Shown here one piece after another: positions 60,432 through 64,000 of a stretch of DNA of 64,000 bases (position 1 is the stretch's first letter; each line of letters starts with the position of its first letter). The translations under genes were made by a program, and so were the position numbers. Under the pieces are notes generated by a model. The model was not told the DNA's origin. It saw only the letters and a list, made by a program, of their open reading frames with translations, and did not search any database. Source of the DNA: Kribbella soli (GTDB lineage: Bacteria; Actinomycetota; Actinomycetes; Propionibacteriales; Kribbellaceae). The stretch lies in NCBI RefSeq assembly GCF_004331345.1, contig NZ_SJJZ01000001.1, forward strand, positions 1,178,001 through 1,242,000. Reading direction: 5' to 3'.

Positions 60432-61652
60432 CTATAAAGAGGGATAGCCGTGCTTAATCCATTCCTCATAATCATCGCCGTCATATCGCGCCTCCTGCAT
60501 AAGGAGGGACGCACGTTCAATGCATACCTGCTGCACTTGCGCATCTTCAGCCAGTAGTTTATCAACGTCCACCGTCGCGGCCACGGCCTGCGGGAAATGC
60601 GCAGCCTGCTCACACTCACTGACACCGATTCTGCCGATCCCAGACATTCCGCTGCTGTCAGGCTGCGGGTGGGCGATGGGAACGAAACGCAGGACGACTG
60701 AGAGCATGTCGACGCAAGGCGCGCTTCCCTCGACCTTGTAAGCAGCCGCACTCGAGACACTTACCACACAGCGCGAAGATCGTCCGACCATTTCGAGAAG
60801 CCACTTAAGGATTCCGAGCGTCGCTGTGTCGAAGAACTGTTGGCATCCCCATTGATCAATCGGATCAGCAAGATGCCTCATGCCATCCAGGTAGTCATCG
60901 GCAGCTACCCGAAATTCGGCGCAGTCAGATAGGTTTCTATCGACAAACTCGATCAGCTTAGCGAGCGCAGATTCCGAGAACAGGTCCGCTTTGACGCGCG
61001 TGGTCAAGAATATCGCCCATGGCTCATCATTTCGAAGTTGCATGTGGGCTAGATTATGCAGCGCCGAATAGATCGAGGAATCAATAGTCACCTCCTCCTC
61101 GCCCACACTGCCACACAGGTCAACATTTATGATGTCGTACGGCCCCAATTGACGCGCCTGTCGCCAGGCCACCGAGTCGTAGGTTGCCAGCGTTTGGAAG
61201 CGGTCTCCACGAACGTCGGACAGCGGATCCACTAAACGGCCGGAGCCAACCATTTCGTCAAGAGAGACGTTTAACGCGTCGCCTTCCGCTGACCGGCTAT
61301 GCGCGGCGGTGTCGAATCCCAAGAATCGAAGCTCGCGACCATCAGGATATCTTTCCGACTTTCGGCAGAACGTGTTGTAAAAATGGCGAAGGTCTAAGAG
61401 ATCCGTGCCTGGCAGTCCAAGGTACCGAAGAGGCTTATCCGGCGATCGATTGCGCAGAAGCCAAGCTATCTCTCGATTCCATTGCAGGTCGCGAATATAT
61501 TGCTTACGTGGCTTATGCCAAGGCTTGAAACGCCGCTTCTTCGTCCTGGCCGGAAGCTTGTAGTCGGGCAGCGCGAAGATATCTCCGGGATTGAGCTCAC
61601 CTCGCGCAGCGGTCACGTCACGGACGCTGTCATCGCTATTCTCGTCGGTCAC
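60432..61652 (-). CDS. Uncharacterised Rossmann-like protein of GHKL unit
   Basis: The protein has 406 residues; ATG 61652 overlaps the GHKL stop (ATGA). The N-terminal RFKPWHKPRKQYIRDLQWNREIAWLL is a very distinctive conserved-looking block. PLRYLGLPGTDLLDLRHFYNTFC, LRFLGFDTAA and YDIINVDLCGSVGEEE look like successive strands of an alpha/beta Rossmann fold similar to methyltransferases or three-Cys-motif partner proteins, but no SAM motif is convincing. From memory it resembles a family annotated as PP_RS20740-like in databases; I could not check this. Function unknown; strict coupling to the ATPase implies a shared complex. Confidence 0.75.
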   Translation of the reverse strand: MTDENSDDSVRDVTAARGELNPGDIFALPDYKLPARTKKRRFKPWHKPRKQYIRDLQWNREIAWLLRNRSPDKPLRYLGLPGTDLLDLRHFYNTFCRKSERYPDGRELRFLGFDTAAHSRSAEGDALNVSLDEMVGSGRLVDPLSDVRGDRFQTLATYDSVAWRQARQLGPYDIINVDLCGSVGEEEVTIDSSIYSALHNLAHMQLRNDEPWAIFLTTRVKADLFSESALAKLIEFVDRNLSDCAEFRVAADDYLDGMRHLADPIDQWGCQQFFDTATLGILKWLLEMVGRSSRCVVSVSSAAAYKVEGSAPCVDMLSVVLRFVPIAHPQPDSSGMSGIGRIGVSECEQAAHFPQAVAATVDVDKLLAEDAQVQQVCIERASLLMQEARYDGDDYEEWIKHGYPSL

Positions 61653-63634
61653 TGGTCGTAAACCTGCAGAATCTGGCGTATCGAACCGAGGAGCCGTTCG
61701 ATGTCCTGGTTGGGCAGTTGATCAAGCAGTCCGTAGGCGGCAAGCACTTGAGCTATCTGTTCCAGTTCTCGTTCGAGCGCGGCTTGTCGATCTCTCGCAA
61801 GTGGACCGGAGAACTCGCCAATCACAGCCTTGCGGTTGAATAGGTACTGATTGTCGTTCGTCTGAGCGGATTCATCATCCGAGAAGACAATGGTGGGCGG
61901 GTCCGTTCCACTGTCGTCTGTCCGAGCGTTCCAGACTGCATTCACGATACGTTCCGCAGCATCTTGTGTTCTCGCTGCGGAATCTGCGCGGCGGTCTCGC
62001 AAGGCAGCGCTGGCGCGCCGCTTTTGTTCGGCGATTACTCGCTTTAGAGCACCGTGCAGCCATTTCGTGAGGAGCACGACGTGGGGATGAGAGAAATTGA
62101 ACGACTCTCGGTCAATATTGAGTGCGCCATCAAATCCTTCAACTATGAAGATCTCGCAGCTAATCTGCTGCAACCGCCGCGTCTCTCGAACAGGGAAACG
62201 CATGAAGGTTTCATCAAACAATGTGCCGCTAGCATCGTGCACGCGAACAAGCACGCCCTGATGTTCCGTAGGCACGATCTTTGGAGCCCACAGAATGTAG
62301 GCTTGGAAGGCAAGCGGACCACCACTTATCTCACGTTGATAGCTTTCGAAGTTCTCACGGAATTCAGCTCCGAATAGAAGCGGCGTCGACATCGCTCCAT
62401 ACGTATGGCCGCGCTGTGTCACGTCGATCGGCCGACGCAACTCGAGATCGTCAATGACCACGACAAAGTCGGAAGGTGACTCGACGGTGTTTCCGAGTTT
62501 TCCCTCTATGCGAAGATTCGATCCCTCAATTAGCTCCGTCGGCTGCCCAGTGAGATTGGTGATCTTGAGGACAGTCACATCTCTGCCACAGGTTACATCG
62601 AACGGATGGCTCTCGACGTACGGCAAAGGCACCCACAAGCTGAGCTGCCACACCATGTTGAGGTAGTAATCAAAGAGGCTACTTACGCGAGGATTGGGAT
62701 TTCCTTCCCGCTGAGATTGCCAGACAGCGTCGACAAGTTTCCTGAACGCTGTCAGGGGCTTGTCCTCAGCAGTCCAGGGCAATCGATCGTATGTTTCCTC
62801 TGAACCTCTTAATTTATCGCTTGAATCCGCCTGAACGACGCCGACATTGAAGCGAGGTGCCGGAATTCTTGCCACTATGCCGGCTTCTTCTTCATCGTTG
62901 TTGTCGGGCGGGTAGACGGCCTCCCATAGAGCCTTACTCCGGAGAGTATCAACGGTCTGCGGCCTAACCGCATCCAGGATTATGGTCGTCCCTTGCGCAG
63001 ATTCGTCCATCGCTGGCTCACGCCAGAGCCTGACTTGTCCGGCCTCGTATTCCTGCTCTTCATCCTCTTCGGACAAGGGAACATCTGAATACTGCTTCAG
63101 CACCACCCTTGCGATCGTTCGATACGGATCGCCCTCGACTTTTGTGATGATCTGGAATGACTGAGTGAGCTGAGCGACCGAGAAGAGCCCGATACCGATC
63201 TTGCCGATCAGCGGCCGACCACCAGGGCTGCTATTTGGGTCAGAGCTGCTGGTGATACCGAGCTCAGCCCCCGACGCGGTGCGTTTCGCGCTGCCGCCGA
63301 TATGATGCAAGAGGTGAGCGAGAGCCTTCGGGCTCATACCCACCCCATCATCTTCGATGCTCATCCGCGCGAACCGGGGCCTGTCGGTCCGGATCATGAC
63401 CCGGCTGGCGTCGGCGTCGTAAGCGTTAGAGATCAATTCTCGTAGGGCAGATCCCGGCTGACGGTAGATCCCGTCGGTGACCCGGGCTATTACTCGTGCG
63501 TCTGTTTTCAGCGTGGTCTCGAGAGGCTCGTCGTCCTCTCCGTAGTCTTCTAGCCGTTCGACCAGCTCGTGCTCATCAAGGGATGCCGGCCCTTTAGCGG
63601 CAGGACGGCCGTTCGGACTGCCTGCTGTAGTCAC
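61649..63634 (-). CDS. GHKL (Hsp90/MORC-like) ATPase
   Basis: The protein has 661 residues from GTG 63634; ATG 63697 or 63676 would give up to 682. The ATP-binding fold is complete: N-box GSALRELISNAYDADASRVMI (about residue 65), G1 box IEDDGVGMSPKALAHLLHHIGGSAKR, G2 box GKIGIGLFSVAQL. A long middle domain and a C-terminal helical part with coiled-coil character (RDRQAALERELEQIAQVLAAYG) follow. Members clamp DNA or partner proteins when ATP binds. The four-base overlap with the Rossmann-like gene and the HNH gene after it indicates a three-protein system. I choose the GTG because a good -10 box lies exactly six bases before it. Confidence 0.85.
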   Translation of the reverse strand: MTTAGSPNGRPAAKGPASLDEHELVERLEDYGEDDEPLETTLKTDARVIARVTDGIYRQPGSALRELISNAYDADASRVMIRTDRPRFARMSIEDDGVGMSPKALAHLLHHIGGSAKRTASGAELGITSSSDPNSSPGGRPLIGKIGIGLFSVAQLTQSFQIITKVEGDPYRTIARVVLKQYSDVPLSEEDEEQEYEAGQVRLWREPAMDESAQGTTIILDAVRPQTVDTLRSKALWEAVYPPDNNDEEEAGIVARIPAPRFNVGVVQADSSDKLRGSEETYDRLPWTAEDKPLTAFRKLVDAVWQSQREGNPNPRVSSLFDYYLNMVWQLSLWVPLPYVESHPFDVTCGRDVTVLKITNLTGQPTELIEGSNLRIEGKLGNTVESPSDFVVVIDDLELRRPIDVTQRGHTYGAMSTPLLFGAEFRENFESYQREISGGPLAFQAYILWAPKIVPTEHQGVLVRVHDASGTLFDETFMRFPVRETRRLQQISCEIFIVEGFDGALNIDRESFNFSHPHVVLLTKWLHGALKRVIAEQKRRASAALRDRRADSAARTQDAAERIVNAVWNARTDDSGTDPPTIVFSDDESAQTNDNQYLFNRKAVIGEFSGPLARDRQAALERELEQIAQVLAAYGLLDQLPNQDIERLLGSIRQILQVYDQ

Positions 63635-63640
63635 GTGGGC

Positions 63641-63670
63641 AACGTACCGCGGATACGATTGGACCGTAAA
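63641..63670 (-). promoter_or_regulatory. Candidate leaderless promoter of the GHKL unit
   Basis: On the minus strand TTTACG (63670-63665) and TACGTT (63646-63641) are 18 bases apart, and TACGTT ends six bases before GTG 63634. This spacing would start transcription at the GTG itself, which is common in actinobacteria and explains the missing ribosome site. Confidence 0.45.
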
Positions 63671-63775
63671 GCCCATCACCCGGCGGTGCTCTCCCAAGGT
63701 GACTGAATGCTGATGTCAGCGACAAGGCTTCTGCGGTGAGGCGACTCGCGCTGTCCGACGAACTAGCCCTGTCCC

Positions 63776-64000
63776 TCAGCTCGGGAGGGAGTAGGCAAAC
63801 TTCCGCGCTGAAAGACTGTCGTCCCTAGGAGCCCAGTCGCGCCACAAGCGAAGCCGACCACCGGAAGTTTTGATCGATCCGTCCCTCATGCGCTTCCAAG
63901 AAATGCCGTCGACGACAGCTAGATCGGTAGGCTGAAAGTCTTCAGCATGCAATACCTCCTTGAGCGTCAGCTCAACCGTATCGATTTCTAAGGAGCTGCC
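63776..64000 (-). CDS. C-terminus of an island gene, cut by window edge
   Basis: An open frame enters at base 64000 and ends with TGA at 63776, giving the last 74 residues: it contains EIDTVELTLKEVLHAEDFQP, DLAVVDGISWKRMRDGSIK and RLRLWRDWAPRDDSLSARKF. Composition and residue mix look genuinely coding. There are 141 bases to the GHKL start and probably a separate promoter. No family is recognised from this part. Confidence 0.6.
   Translation of the reverse strand, partial: GSSLEIDTVELTLKEVLHAEDFQPTDLAVVDGISWKRMRDGSIKTSGGRLRLWRDWAPRDDSLSARKFAYSLPS

Overview
The window is high-GC actinobacterial chromosome (about 70% G+C by eye up to roughly 55.7 kb), with frequent GTG/TTG starts, many ATGA-type gene overlaps, several LacI-type regulators and sugar ABC operons without their own ATPase. 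This fits a soil actinomycete; Kribbella or a close Nocardioidaceae relative is my best guess, by inference only. From about 55.8 kb to the right end the composition drops visibly (about 55-60% G+C by eye) and the gene content changes to island cargo.

Region 1 (1-7.9 kb, minus strand) is an organosulfur acquisition operon: a 24-residue cysteine-type leader peptide, a polar amino-acid ABC transporter (permease, ATPase, two tandem binding proteins), an FMN-reductase/GNAT fusion, two LLM flavin monooxygenases and a FAD/NAD(P)-binding protein that runs off the left edge. The set resembles the Bacillus ytm/ytn and yxe operons for S-substituted cysteines. Region 2 (8.2-17.3 kb) holds single genes: M23 and VanY peptidoglycan peptidases, secreted or lipoproteins, GNAT acetyltransferases, an XRE-cupin regulator, a TetR/FAD-monooxygenase pair with a clear inverted repeat, and a TerC membrane protein.

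Region 3 (17.3-39.8 kb) is polysaccharide catabolism. One minus-strand operon (22.2 to 17.3 kb) has a GH127 beta-L-arabinofuranosidase, a binding protein and two permeases opposite a LacI regulator. A second, about 14 kb long (38.5 to 24.6 kb), has a binding protein, two permeases, an SDR, two heparinase II/III-like proteins, a DUF624 protein, a beta-helix protein, an SGNH esterase, a PL8 lyase and a CE7 esterase. It faces another LacI gene, with three copies of one operator in between. Neither system encodes an ATPase, so a shared MsiK-type ATPase is expected.

Region 4 (39.8-55.6 kb) is mixed: TrmH methyltransferase, a cluster of 21-bp tandem repeats, a SAM methyltransferase, small oxidation enzymes, an eroded Ada-AlkA protein, a 96-bp element with 20-bp inverted ends, RraA/AKR genes, a MarR divergon, a Shedu-like (DUF4263) protein, and two large uncharacterised proteins divergent from a DtxR/IdeR-like iron box, then a potassium channel.

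Region 5 (55.7-64 kb) starts with the 3' fragment of a tRNA-Tyr gene, beginning exactly at the anticodon loop and followed by a terminator: the scar of a site-specific integration. The element must continue to the right, beyond the window, towards an intact tRNA-Tyr. Its cargo is a DUF5677 protein, an HNH endonuclease with an unfamiliar N-terminal domain, and a tight unit of GHKL (Hsp90/MORC-like) ATPase, Rossmann-like protein of unknown function and HNH nuclease. This last unit is the best candidate here for an undescribed anti-phage or DNA-conflict system.
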